From assembly GCF_023283845.1 (NCBI RefSeq), contig NZ_JAKILC010000014.1:1-64000 (forward strand): DNA of 64,000 nt. Direction: 5' to 3'. Shown in pieces: positions 6,206 to 15,164 of the stretch; the stretch's first letter is position 1, and the number at the start of each line of letters is the position of its first letter. A model generated the notes under the pieces. It saw nothing but the letters and a program-made list of their open reading frames with translations, was not told the origin of the DNA and did not search any database. This DNA is from Shewanella marinintestina (GTDB lineage Bacteria > Pseudomonadota > Gammaproteobacteria > Enterobacterales > Shewanellaceae). The position numbers and the translations under genes are program-made.

Positions 6206-7999
6206 ATGAGTTCACTAAAGTCAAACAAGGCGGCAATACCGCTGATCTGCGCCTTCAGTTTTATGCTTGTGGCTACGCCGCAACAGGCATTTAGCCAAGC
6301 GGCAGAAACAGCACATCAGCACGCTCAGGCCCACCAGCATGAGTCCAATAAAGATGGAGCTGAGTATTATTGCCCAATGCATCCAGAGGTCACCAGCCAC
6401 GAGCCGGGGCGCTGCCCTGAGTGCAAAATGTTCCTCGTTAAAGATGAAGTCACCGATGAACAAACTGAAAAAACATCTACAATCGCGACAGTAGAAAACT
6501 ATTACTGCCCGATGCACCCAGAAGTCACCAGCCATGAGCCGGGTCGCTGTCCTGAGTGCAAAATGTTCCTCGTTAAAGATGAAGTCACCGATGAACAAAC
6601 TGAAAAAACATCTACAAGCGCGACAGTAGAAAACTATTACTGCCCGATGCACCCAGAGGTCACCAGCCACGAGCCTGGACGTTGCCCTGAGTGCAAAATG
6701 TTCCTCGTTAAAGAAGAGGAAGAAGAGAGTCAAGTCGACGAGCAGAACGTTCATCAACATGCCTCTGAACAATCTCAAGCGGACAAGCTATTAAGTCAGC
6801 CTAAACCAACGCTTGTTCCCTCTCCGCAGAGTAACAACGACGGCAATATAAAATACGTATGTCCGATGCATCCCCATGTGGTGTCAGACGTACCAGGCTC
6901 ATGCCCAATCTGTGGCATGGATTTGGAAAAAGTCACTGTCGGCGGAATTGGTGAAGAAGTGGTAGTCGGCGTATCAGGCGGTATGCAGCAAGCACTCGGC
7001 ATGCGCAGTGAGCAAGTCACTGAAGGTACGCTATGGAAGTTGGTGAAAACCATCGGCACCGTGGAGTATAACGAAAACGCCATCGGTCACAGCCATACTC
7101 GAGTCAACGGCTGGATTGAAACCTTAATGGTGCATAACGTTGGACAGCGGGTTAAAAAAGGCCAGCTGCTCTACGAGCTTTATTCTCCAGAACTTATCAA
7201 TGCCCAAGATGACTATATGCAAGCGGTTGACTACCTCAAGCAAGACAAGAGCCGTGGCCAAGGTTTATTGCGTAAGGCTCGTCTACGTCTTGAGCTATTA
7301 GGGGTCAGCTCCGCAAGCATTAAACAGCTAGAGCGTACAGGTAATACCATCTATCGCGTGCCGTTTTATGCCGAGCAAGATGGCTTTATCAGTAAGCTTA
7401 CAGTCCGTCACGGCATGTATGTTCAGCCTGGCGATACACTATTTGAAATCGTTGATCTAAGTAGTGTGTGGATCATTGCTGATGTGTTTGAAAATGAGCA
7501 AAGCTGGCTTGAACAAGGGCGCCCTGTAGAGGTTACCTCTGCCGCGCAAGGCTTGTTTGACCTTGAATCGACGATTGATTATATCTACCCAGAACTTGAC
7601 CCCGTCTCGCGCGCGATGCGTGTACGCATCAAACTCGACAATCCGAAAAAGCTCCTGAAACCCGGCACCTTAGTTGATGTAAAACTGTTTGGTGGTCCTA
7701 AGCGCGAAGTGCTGTCTGTTCCTACCGAAGCACTGATCCTTACCGGACGGGAAAATCGCGTGGTCGTGCAGCGCGATGATAACCGTTTTGCCTCTGTACC
7801 TGTAAAAGTCGGCATGATTGCCCAAGGTAAAGCTGAAATCATTGAAGGCTTACAAGCAGGTGATAAGGTGATTGTGTCGGGACAGTTCTTACTCGACTCT
7901 GAAGCCAGCATTCAAGGCAGCTTACAGCGCTTAAGCGGTAGTAATAGCACTGACGATAATAGTGGCGACGCCGCTAGTGATCCGCACGCACATCATTAA
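6206..7999 (+). CDS. cusB: CusB-type periplasmic adaptor of Cu/Ag RND efflux, with four HMBD modules
   Basis: This 597-residue membrane-fusion protein links the inner-membrane RND pump to an outer-membrane channel. It has a signal peptide (about 1-30), then four HMBD modules starting near residues 54, 99, 144 and 217. The first three are near-identical (YYCPMHPEVTSHEPGRCPEC); the fourth (CPMHPHVVSDVPGSCPICGM) is the canonical CusB-type module. The adaptor proper follows from about 250: the beta-barrel/lipoyl hairpin (HSHTRVNGWIETLMVHNVGQ), a helical hairpin (SPELINAQDDYMQA) and the C-terminal barrel (SVPTEALILTGRENRVVV). The tail is His-rich (DPHAHH). It is 14 nt before cusA. Three extra modules are unusual; most CusB-like proteins have none or one. 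Confidence 0.92.
   Translation: MSSLKSNKAAIPLICAFSFMLVATPQQAFSQAAETAHQHAQAHQHESNKDGAEYYCPMHPEVTSHEPGRCPECKMFLVKDEVTDEQTEKTSTIATVENYYCPMHPEVTSHEPGRCPECKMFLVKDEVTDEQTEKTSTSATVENYYCPMHPEVTSHEPGRCPECKMFLVKEEEEESQVDEQNVHQHASEQSQADKLLSQPKPTLVPSPQSNNDGNIKYVCPMHPHVVSDVPGSCPICGMDLEKVTVGGIGEEVVVGVSGGMQQALGMRSEQVTEGTLWKLVKTIGTVEYNENAIGHSHTRVNGWIETLMVHNVGQRVKKGQLLYELYSPELINAQDDYMQAVDYLKQDKSRGQGLLRKARLRLELLGVSSASIKQLERTGNTIYRVPFYAEQDGFISKLTVRHGMYVQPGDTLFEIVDLSSVWIIADVFENEQSWLEQGRPVEVTSAAQGLFDLESTIDYIYPELDPVSRAMRVRIKLDNPKKLLKPGTLVDVKLFGGPKREVLSVPTEALILTGRENRVVVQRDDNRFASVPVKVGMIAQGKAEIIEGLQAGDKVIVSGQFLLDSEASIQGSLQRLSGSNSTDDNSGDAASDPHAHH
6366..6716. repeat. 135-bp tandem repeat encoding HMBD modules in cusB
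   Basis: Units begin at 6366, 6501 and 6636, exactly 135 bp (45 residues) apart. The first two are near-identical over the full unit; the third matches to about 6716 and then diverges. The strong DNA identity indicates recent expansion. Confidence 0.9.
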
Positions 8000-8013
8000 T
8001 CGGGAGGCTGATT

Positions 8014-11000
8014 ATGTTAGAAAGAATTATTAGCGCCTCGATTAAACAGCGGGCGATGGTGTTAGTGCTGACTGCAGTGATAGCCTTAATTGGCTATCAA
8101 GCGATGCGCATGACACCACTTGATGCACTGCCAGACTTATCTGACGTGCAAGTAATTGTAAAAACCTCCTACCCAGGACAAGCGCCGCAGTTAGTGGAAG
8201 ATCAGATAACCTACCCGTTATCGACTGCTATGCTCGCGGTACCGGGTGCTAAAACCGTACGTGGTTTTTCAATGTTTGGTGACTCATACGTCTACATCAT
8301 TTTTGAAGACGGCACTGACATCTATTGGGCTCGCTCGCGGGTACTTGAGTATTTGTCGCAAACTCAAGGCCAGCTACCAGATAACGTCACCCCCACTCTT
8401 GGGCCTGACGCCTCCGGTGTCGGCTGGGTGTTCCAATATGCTTTGGTCGACCGCAAAGGCCAACATGACCTAGCCCAATTGCGCTCATTACAAGATTGGT
8501 TCCTCAAGCTTGAGCTACAAAGCGTATCGGGCGTGTCAGAAGTGGCGACCATTGGCGGCATGGAGCAGTCGTATCAAATCATCGTCGACCCACATAAGTT
8601 GGCTTTGTATCAAATTGATTTGATGACGGTAAAAAATGCCCTAGATAATTCAAATAGCTCAACCGGTGGCTCTGTAATTGAGATGGCAGAAGCAGAGTAT
8701 ATGATAACCTCCAGTGGTTATCGTCAAACCTTGGCTGACTTTGAAGAGATCCCACTGGGTATTGTGTCTGAATCTGGCACGCCAGTATTAATGAAAGATG
8801 TGGCGCAGCTGCGCACAGGTCCAGCGGCACGCCGCGGCATTGCCGAGTTAAATGGTGAAGGCGAAGTGGTTGGAGGCATTGTAGTGATGCGTTACGGTGA
8901 AAACGCCCTTGCGACCATTAACAATGTCAAAGACAAACTCAAAGAGGTAGAGAACGGTCTGCCCGATGGCGTAGAGCTAGTGATCACTTACGATCGCTCT
9001 GAGCTTATTCTTAACTCGGTCGATAACCTTACCCACAAAGTGCTAGAAGAAATGCTGGTTGTTGGTGTGATCTGTTTGATCTTCTTACTGCATGCACGCT
9101 CAACCATGGTGGCAATTATCTCGCTGCCAATCTCGATATTAATCAGCTTTATCGTAATGAACCTTATTGGCGTCAACGCCAATATTATGAGCCTAGGGGG
9201 GATTGCAATTGCGATCGGCGCAGTGGTAGACGCCGCCATTGTGATGGTAGAAAACACCCATAAACATCTAGAGCATTATCGTGAGCAGCACAATGGCGAA
9301 ACACCTACAGGAGAAGCGCATTGGGAGCTAGTACGCAAAGCCTCGGTTGAGGTAGGGCCAGCACTGTTTTTCAGTCTGCTGATCATTACCTTAAGCTTTG
9401 TGCCTGTATTTGCTTTAGAAGCGCAAGAAGGCCGCTTATTCCATCCTTTGGCGTACACCAAGACCTTTGCTATGGCAGCCAGTGCGATTCTCGCTATCAC
9501 ATTAATTCCGGTACTACTGGGTTACTTTGTTCGCGGTAAAATTCCCGATGAGCGTAAAAACCCAATTAGCCGTTTTTTAATTGCGATTTATGAGCCGACG
9601 TTGCGCTTAGTACTGCGCTTTCCGAAAGTCACCATCTTGTTAGCCATTGTGACCTTGGCAAGTGCGGTGTACCCAATGACCAAGATGGGTAGCGAGTTTA
9701 TGCCTGAGCTTGAAGAAGGCGACTTGCTCTATATGCCAACGACTTTACCTAGCGTCAGTGCAGGTAAAGCCGCTGAGATCTTGCAGCAAACCGATAGGCT
9801 GATCAAAACGGTACCGGAAGTAAAACAGGTATTCGGTAAAGTTGGCCGCGCAATGACAGCAACCGATCCTGCGCCGCTAACCATGTTGGAAACCACGATT
9901 ATGCTTAACCCAAGAGAAACTTGGCGTGAAGGTATGACCTTGGAAGGCATTATTGCAGAGCTACAGAAAACCGTAAAAGTACCGGGCATGACCAATGCTT
10001 GGGTGCAACCAATCAAAACCCGTATCGATATGCTTTCTACTGGCGTGAGAACTCCGGTTGGCATCAAAATATCCGGTGCTGATATTGCAGAGTTACAACG
10101 CATAGGTACCGAAATCGAAGCTGTGGTCAGTAAGATCCCCGGCACCGAATCGGCCTTTGCCCAGCGCACCAGTGGTGGCCGCTATATTGATATTGAGCCT
10201 AACCTTAAAAATGCCGCCCGTTACGGTATGACCTTAAAGGACATTCAAGATGTGGTGCAAATGGCCATTGGCGGTATGCAAGTAGGACAATCGATTCAGG
10301 GGCAAGAACGCTACCCGATTAATATTCGTTATCCGCGAGAGTTACGTGACAGTATTGAAAAGCTGGAAGATTTACCAGTACTGACTAAAACCGGCAAATA
10401 CCTACCGTTAGGCAACTTAGCTAGCATCACCATTAGTGATGGGGCGCCAATGCTTGCCAGTGAAAACGGCCGCCTAATCAGTTGGGTATTTGTCGATTTA
10501 AAAAATATCTCAATTGGTGAATACATAGAAACTGCAAGAGCGGCACTGGACGAGCAAATAACCTTGCCTGCCCGCTACAGCTATACCTTTGCAGGGCAAT
10601 ATGAGTATATGCAGCGGGTTGAAGCCAAAATGAAGTTAGTCGTGCCATTGATGTTGGCGGTGATTTTTATGCTACTCATGATGACCTTTAGCTCATTTAT
10701 TCAGGCGTCAGTGATCATGTTAAGTCTACCGTTTTCGCTCGTAGGTAGTGCTTGGCTGTTGTACTTGTTAGATTTCAACTTTTCAGTCGCCGTTTCAGTC
10801 GGCATGATTGCGCTAGCTGGAGTCGCGGCAGAGTTTGGTGTGGTGATGCAGGTATACCTCAATAACAGCATTAAAGATCGCCAAGCCGCCGGTCAGTACA
10901 ATGAACGCAACGATTTAAGTGAAGCACTTATTCACGGCGCGGTTATGCGTATTCGCCCTAAAGCGATGACAGTGGCGACCATCTTCTTTGGTCTACTGCC

Positions 11001-11151
11001 GATTATGTGGGGTAGCGGTACCGGTAATGAAGTGATGCAAAAGATTGCCGCACCTATGGTCGGCGGTATGGTCACTGCACCGCTGCTGTCGCTATTTGTA
11101 ATTCCAGCAATTTACTTACTTATTTATGGTCGCGGCTTTAATAAAAAGTAA
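8014..11151 (+). CDS. cusA: CusA-type heavy-metal RND efflux transporter
   Basis: CusA is the proton-driven inner-membrane pump that exports Cu(I)/Ag(I). The 1045-residue protein matches HME-RND family length and topology (12 membrane helices, two large periplasmic loops). Diagnostic parts are LERIISASIKQRAMV at the N-terminus, DALPDLSDVQVIVKT, and the TM4 segment IAIGAVVDAAIVMVEN, which matches the CusA rather than the CzcA or CnrA version. Met-rich periplasmic positions (TDPAPLTMLETTIML, RIDMLSTGVRTPVG) fit the methionine relay of CusA. No cusC or TolC-like gene follows; a strong terminator closes the operon, so the outer-membrane partner is presumably encoded elsewhere. Confidence 0.95.
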   Translation: MLERIISASIKQRAMVLVLTAVIALIGYQAMRMTPLDALPDLSDVQVIVKTSYPGQAPQLVEDQITYPLSTAMLAVPGAKTVRGFSMFGDSYVYIIFEDGTDIYWARSRVLEYLSQTQGQLPDNVTPTLGPDASGVGWVFQYALVDRKGQHDLAQLRSLQDWFLKLELQSVSGVSEVATIGGMEQSYQIIVDPHKLALYQIDLMTVKNALDNSNSSTGGSVIEMAEAEYMITSSGYRQTLADFEEIPLGIVSESGTPVLMKDVAQLRTGPAARRGIAELNGEGEVVGGIVVMRYGENALATINNVKDKLKEVENGLPDGVELVITYDRSELILNSVDNLTHKVLEEMLVVGVICLIFLLHARSTMVAIISLPISILISFIVMNLIGVNANIMSLGGIAIAIGAVVDAAIVMVENTHKHLEHYREQHNGETPTGEAHWELVRKASVEVGPALFFSLLIITLSFVPVFALEAQEGRLFHPLAYTKTFAMAASAILAITLIPVLLGYFVRGKIPDERKNPISRFLIAIYEPTLRLVLRFPKVTILLAIVTLASAVYPMTKMGSEFMPELEEGDLLYMPTTLPSVSAGKAAEILQQTDRLIKTVPEVKQVFGKVGRAMTATDPAPLTMLETTIMLNPRETWREGMTLEGIIAELQKTVKVPGMTNAWVQPIKTRIDMLSTGVRTPVGIKISGADIAELQRIGTEIEAVVSKIPGTESAFAQRTSGGRYIDIEPNLKNAARYGMTLKDIQDVVQMAIGGMQVGQSIQGQERYPINIRYPRELRDSIEKLEDLPVLTKTGKYLPLGNLASITISDGAPMLASENGRLISWVFVDLKNISIGEYIETARAALDEQITLPARYSYTFAGQYEYMQRVEAKMKLVVPLMLAVIFMLLMMTFSSFIQASVIMLSLPFSLVGSAWLLYLLDFNFSVAVSVGMIALAGVAAEFGVVMQVYLNNSIKDRQAAGQYNERNDLSEALIHGAVMRIRPKAMTVATIFFGLLPIMWGSGTGNEVMQKIAAPMVGGMVTAPLLSLFVIPAIYLLIYGRGFNKK

Positions 11152-11185
11152 TTTTGCTAGAGCAATAAACTCATGACCATCAATA

Positions 11186-11213
11186 AAAAGGGTAGCAAGC
11201 TTGCTACCCTTTT
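11186..11213 (+). terminator. Terminator after cusA
   Basis: A perfect 28-nt palindrome: aaaagggtagcaag followed by cttgctaccctttt. It lies 35 nt after the cusA stop and may serve both directions. Confidence 0.88.
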
Positions 11214-11297
11214 CTTTAGCTCTATCTTTACGTCATTCGGCTTGAATTAGTTTGCCAAAAACGCTCTGAGCAGATCAATTTCTTATACTGATTGCTA

Positions 11298-12080
11298 TTA
11301 AACGCCCATGCGTAACTCAATTATAGAAAAGAAGCCACCATCAGGATCGTTAATCACCGCGAAGCGACCCACATTGGCTATATCCGTTGGCGGCACACAC
11401 ACTTTACCGCCTAGTTGCTCAACCTGTGCAGCCTTGTCATCACAGCTTTCCACGGTGAAATACAACATCCAGTGAGCAGGCATATCGCCCCACTCCTCAG
11501 TCATCGCCATCATGCCACCCACATCCTGAGCACCGACTTGCCACTCAGTATATTCCATCCCTTCCATATTACTGACTCTTGTGCCCCAACCCAGCACATG
11601 GGGGTAAAACTGTTTCGCTTGTTCAGTATCACGGCAAGCTAACTCAACCCAGCATAAAGTATGATTTTCGCCTGCCCGTTTAGCGCCAATATGATTCTTG
11701 GCCTGCCATAGTGCAAACCTTGCGCCTTCTGAATCTTTTATCACCGCCATACGCCCAGCCTCACCGACATCATGAGGGCCGACAATCACTGTGCCACCAG
11801 AACCAGTGACATCAACTAAAGACGAATCTAAATTCTCCACCGCAAAGTAAATGGTCCATTGGGTCGTTTCACCATTTTCAACCATCTCATCAGGAAGTTG
11901 ATACATGGCACCTATATCATCATCCTCGATGGTCAACATGCTATAGCTCCCTTCAGGGATCGGCAGATCGACAATGTTCCAGCCAAATAACTTACTATAA
12001 AAATGCTTACTACTATCGATCTTTAGCGAAGCAAGCTCCGCCCAACAGGGCTGACCTTGAAAATATTGGTCCACTTTCAT
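11298..12080 (-). CDS. Two-domain VOC (glyoxalase/bleomycin-resistance fold) protein
   Basis: The 260-residue protein consists of two VOC-superfamily domains (about 8-125 and 133-258). Each has the beta-alpha-beta-beta-beta pattern with WAELASLKIDSSKHFYSKLFGW and WVELACRDTEQAKQFYPHVLGW. VOC proteins act as metal-dependent lyases, dioxygenases or drug-binding proteins; this pair resembles the hydroxylase-like Cfp30B type, with no established substrate. ATG 12080 (MKVDQYFQGQPCW) is chosen because aagga lies about 8 nt upstream and it fits domain one; a longer frame to 12140 adds non-homologous sequence. It is monocistronic and convergent with cusA. Confidence 0.8.
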   Translation of the reverse strand: MKVDQYFQGQPCWAELASLKIDSSKHFYSKLFGWNIVDLPIPEGSYSMLTIEDDDIGAMYQLPDEMVENGETTQWTIYFAVENLDSSLVDVTGSGGTVIVGPHDVGEAGRMAVIKDSEGARFALWQAKNHIGAKRAGENHTLCWVELACRDTEQAKQFYPHVLGWGTRVSNMEGMEYTEWQVGAQDVGGMMAMTEEWGDMPAHWMLYFTVESCDDKAAQVEQLGGKVCVPPTDIANVGRFAVINDPDGGFFSIIELRMGV

Positions 12081-12222
12081 TACGTTTATCCTTAATGAGA
12101 CAATCCTTTGAGTTAAGACCCTGATTGCTGGCCTGTCCAATATCCTACGCCAGTCGCCGTTAAAACACGCATCTGAGAATGAACTATAATCTAGTACCAG
12201 CCGTCATCATGGACGATTCAGA

Positions 12223-13413
12223 GTGCCAGTATTAACACGCAGCCTGCACTACCTCTTTGCGCCGATTATTATTGTTTTTCTTTGTATTGTTGGCATACAA
12301 CAACTCGCACTCACTTGGCAAAATTGGTTACCTAAAATAGAACAACTCCCCTATTACTTATTTGGTGTTTCCGCCTTACTTGCGCTGCAATTTAACAGTG
12401 CCCGCATTACCTATCTCTCGCTATTTCTGCTGATTTTTTACAGTTTAAAGCAGGGTGCTTTTATAGCTGACGATTTAGTTATATTTAGCGACGAGCAAGC
12501 TTTTCTTATTGGCACTTTTATCATTGCGTTTTTAGCGATAAGTAAAGATCGTTCCTTGTTTTCAATGCACTTTTTCAAAATAATAATTGGCATGATTTTA
12601 TGCGCCCTACTGGCTTGGGGCTGGCATGTAGCGATTAACCTACTAGCGAGTTTGCCTCCGAAAAAGATATCCGACTCACTTAGCTTGCTGCTTTCTTTAT
12701 ATGTACCGATTGGAGTCGCTTGTATTGTGGTATGTATCTTCTCGGTATGGCGCTCCACAGGCACAGACTCAACAATTGCCATAACCCTATTTATTTGGTT
12801 ATTTGGTTACTACATGCCTGATCAACTGCCAATCTCAGTGTTATTCACCCTAATAGGTATAGCCTATATCTATTCTATTTTAGCCAAGTCCTATCACTTA
12901 GCTTATCGGGATGAATTAACCGGTTTATCTTCACGGCGAGCGCTTAATACTGTAGCACTGTCGCTCAACAAACATTACAGCCTCGCGATGGTAGATATCG
13001 ACCACTTTAAGCATTTCAATGACACCTATGGCCACGATGTCGGAGACCAAGTATTACGTCTGGTCGCTGCAAAATTAGTAAAAGTCCAAGGTGGCGGCAA
13101 AGTGTATCGCTATGGTGGTGAGGAATTTGCAATAGTATTTGAAAACAAAGATATTGAAGTTGTTTTGCCTCACCTTGAAAAACTAAGAAAAAAGATCAGC
13201 CAATACGATATTGTGCTGCGTAATGAAAAAAGAAAACTAACCAGCAAAGCTGATAGAGACGTTGTTGATAGTCAAAATCCGACGGTAAATATTACGATCT
13301 CAATAGGTGTAGCGGAGCAACACGGTGAAAACTCATTTGATAACACCTTAAAACGGGCAGACAAGGCCTTATACAAAGCAAAAGATAATGGCAGGAATTG
13401 TGTGTTTGCCTGA
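12223..13413 (+). CDS. Membrane diguanylate cyclase (GGDEF)
   Basis: The 396-residue protein has an N-terminal integral-membrane half of about seven or eight hydrophobic helices (residues 8-220) and a C-terminal GGDEF domain. The domain opens with RDELTGLSSRRALN (about 229) and contains GGEEF at 298-302, an active-site version, so it should make c-di-GMP from two GTP. No RXXD inhibitory site precedes GGEEF (the segment is KVQGGGKVYRY), so product inhibition through that site is not expected. The start is GTG 12223 with a weak ribosome-binding site. The membrane part resembles no sensor family I can name. It stands alone. Confidence 0.88.
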   Translation: MPVLTRSLHYLFAPIIIVFLCIVGIQQLALTWQNWLPKIEQLPYYLFGVSALLALQFNSARITYLSLFLLIFYSLKQGAFIADDLVIFSDEQAFLIGTFIIAFLAISKDRSLFSMHFFKIIIGMILCALLAWGWHVAINLLASLPPKKISDSLSLLLSLYVPIGVACIVVCIFSVWRSTGTDSTIAITLFIWLFGYYMPDQLPISVLFTLIGIAYIYSILAKSYHLAYRDELTGLSSRRALNTVALSLNKHYSLAMVDIDHFKHFNDTYGHDVGDQVLRLVAAKLVKVQGGGKVYRYGGEEFAIVFENKDIEVVLPHLEKLRKKISQYDIVLRNEKRKLTSKADRDVVDSQNPTVNITISIGVAEQHGENSFDNTLKRADKALYKAKDNGRNCVFA

Positions 13414-13471
13414 TAACTTACGTTGGCAAACCCAAGCCTAGCCTACAAAGGAATTGGCTTGGGTCGACAAT

Positions 13472-14695
13472 TTAGATTGAGTAAAAGTAGTAGATTTGCG
13501 ATTTCATGCGAATGACGATTCCTCGGATAACATCTAAGAAAGCTAAAAACTCAATTGGCTTAGTACCAGAGACCCACGCTAATCCAACTGAACCGACAGG
13601 AATATCATAACCTTCCGACTCATTAAGTTTCAGCCTAACAAAGTGATGTTTGTTATTGAGATTTTGCCCCGTCGTCTGCCTAACATTATCGTCCAATGCT
13701 AATAAGCGTCCTTGAGATTCCCCTGTGGCTTCAACAATACCTTCGACCTCAGCACTAAACACTTTACCCGGATAAACTGCTGATGCAAACTCTGCCTGCT
13801 GACCAACTTTAACGTTGCGAATAGCCTGATGGTTTACTCGCATCAATACGTATTTTTCATTGGTATACATTTGCATACGTGGTGCAACACCAACATACTG
13901 CCCCTCACGCATAATAAAGTTAGTCACATAGCCATCAGTAGGAGCATAAATCTTGGTGTTATCTATGTTCCATTGAGCCTGTGCTACATTCTCATGCTCA
14001 CTATACAAATCCGATTGGCGGCTTTCTACAGCTAGACGAGACTTTTCAATATTAAGCAAAGCCGTATGTTCTGCCATTTGCGCCTTTTCAATCTGCGTCG
14101 AATAAGTATTGACTTGAGCCTGAGCGAGATCGACAGCAGTTTGCTGTTCATCTAACTGACTCTTAGTAATTGTGTCAGGGACCACTCTATTTTGTTCAAT
14201 GTAGCGAGCGAGGGTTTTCTGCTTCCAGGCTAAATCTTTGCTAGCAGCATTGAGTTGGTTGTTAGTAATACTGACATCCGCTATCGACACTTCATGTTGC
14301 TTCAATGCAAGCTTTACATCTTCATTGGCCAGTGACAATCCAACTTTTGCCGTCTCTTGCGCAACTAAGGCTTTGTTTAACGCTATCTGGTACGGCTCAG
14401 CATCAAGATCATAGATTAACTGTCCCGCCTCAACCTTTTGGTTAGGTTGAACATAGATATTTTCAACTTTGCCGCGGATCTGAGAGTTAGCCGGTCGCAG
14501 TTGAATATGCGGTGATTGCACCAAAGAACCCCCAGAAAGATCCATTGGGGTGAAATTAAGTAAACCCACCCAAACAAACATTAACCATCCTGTTCCTCCT
14601 AAGTAAGCAAAGCCCTTACTGTATAGATTCCAAGGCATACCGACTAAACGTAATAGGTAGATAAATAACGCCCAAACTGCTAAACCCTCAAGCAT
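13472..14695 (-). CDS. HlyD-family membrane fusion protein (YiaV-like)
   Basis: The 407-residue protein has two hydrophobic N-terminal segments (about 5-20 and 30-48), then a split lipoyl/barrel-sandwich domain (IRGKVENIYVQPNQKVEAGQLIYDLD at about 72-97), a long alpha-helical hairpin (about 100-250) and the C-terminal half of the sandwich (IYAPTDGYVTNF). This is the EmrA/AaeA/YiaV architecture of adaptors for drug or aromatic-acid export. Its start overlaps the end of the DUF3302 gene by 8 nt, the YiaW-YiaV pairing known in E. coli. No transporter or outer-membrane component is adjacent. The substrate is unknown. Confidence 0.85.
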   Translation of the reverse strand: MLEGLAVWALFIYLLRLVGMPWNLYSKGFAYLGGTGWLMFVWVGLLNFTPMDLSGGSLVQSPHIQLRPANSQIRGKVENIYVQPNQKVEAGQLIYDLDAEPYQIALNKALVAQETAKVGLSLANEDVKLALKQHEVSIADVSITNNQLNAASKDLAWKQKTLARYIEQNRVVPDTITKSQLDEQQTAVDLAQAQVNTYSTQIEKAQMAEHTALLNIEKSRLAVESRQSDLYSEHENVAQAQWNIDNTKIYAPTDGYVTNFIMREGQYVGVAPRMQMYTNEKYVLMRVNHQAIRNVKVGQQAEFASAVYPGKVFSAEVEGIVEATGESQGRLLALDDNVRQTTGQNLNNKHHFVRLKLNESEGYDIPVGSVGLAWVSGTKPIEFLAFLDVIRGIVIRMKSQIYYFYSI

Positions 14696-15029
14696 TATTC
14701 TGCTCCTCTTGCGTTATTGACGACTCTATTTCAGGCTCTTTTTCTCGCCACACGTCTCGGATCCTGCGTAGCGCTTTATCGCCATCAACGAAAGCTACCA
14801 TTACCGCTATCACCCACACCCAATGCCAGACAAAACCTATCCAAGTGAGCGCTGTGATTAAGCCTATTTGTTGATGCTGCTTTTTATGAGCTTTATTAAT
14901 AGGCATTTCATGGATTTTCCAAAAACCAAAAGCGGCAGCAGCAACTGTAACCACCATCACAACGGCAGCAACACCATGCAGGGCAGTATCTACACCTGAA
15001 TCGACAAATGGCATGCTAATTAGACTCAT
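14688..15029 (-). CDS. DUF3302 (YiaW-like) inner-membrane protein
   Basis: The 113-residue protein has two membrane helices (about 18-38 and 55-80) joined by a basic loop (NKAHKKQHQQIG), with the characteristic TALTWIGFVWHWVWVIAV segment of DUF3302/YiaW. It is first in a two-gene operon with the HlyD-family gene and is probably a small partner of that adaptor. The AraC-type gene at 15165 is divergent across 135 bp and is the likely regulator. Confidence 0.8.
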   Translation of the reverse strand: MSLISMPFVDSGVDTALHGVAAVVMVVTVAAAAFGFWKIHEMPINKAHKKQHQQIGLITALTWIGFVWHWVWVIAVMVAFVDGDKALRRIRDVWREKEPEIESSITQEEQNNA

Positions 15030-15164
15030 AACGACAACCTTAAAACAATGTTTGGATAGCTAGTTTGCCTTACTTAGGGTTAACAACAAGATTGAATACA
15101 CTTATGTATCAAATAGCATCAACTTATGATTCAATGAGGTATGATGTTTTAGAGGGATAAACTT

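Noticed and set aside
5788-6778. Minus-strand ORFs opposite the metal-binding-domain genes
   Set aside because: Antisense shadows of Cys/His-rich repeats; their own repeat periodicity follows the plus-strand genes.
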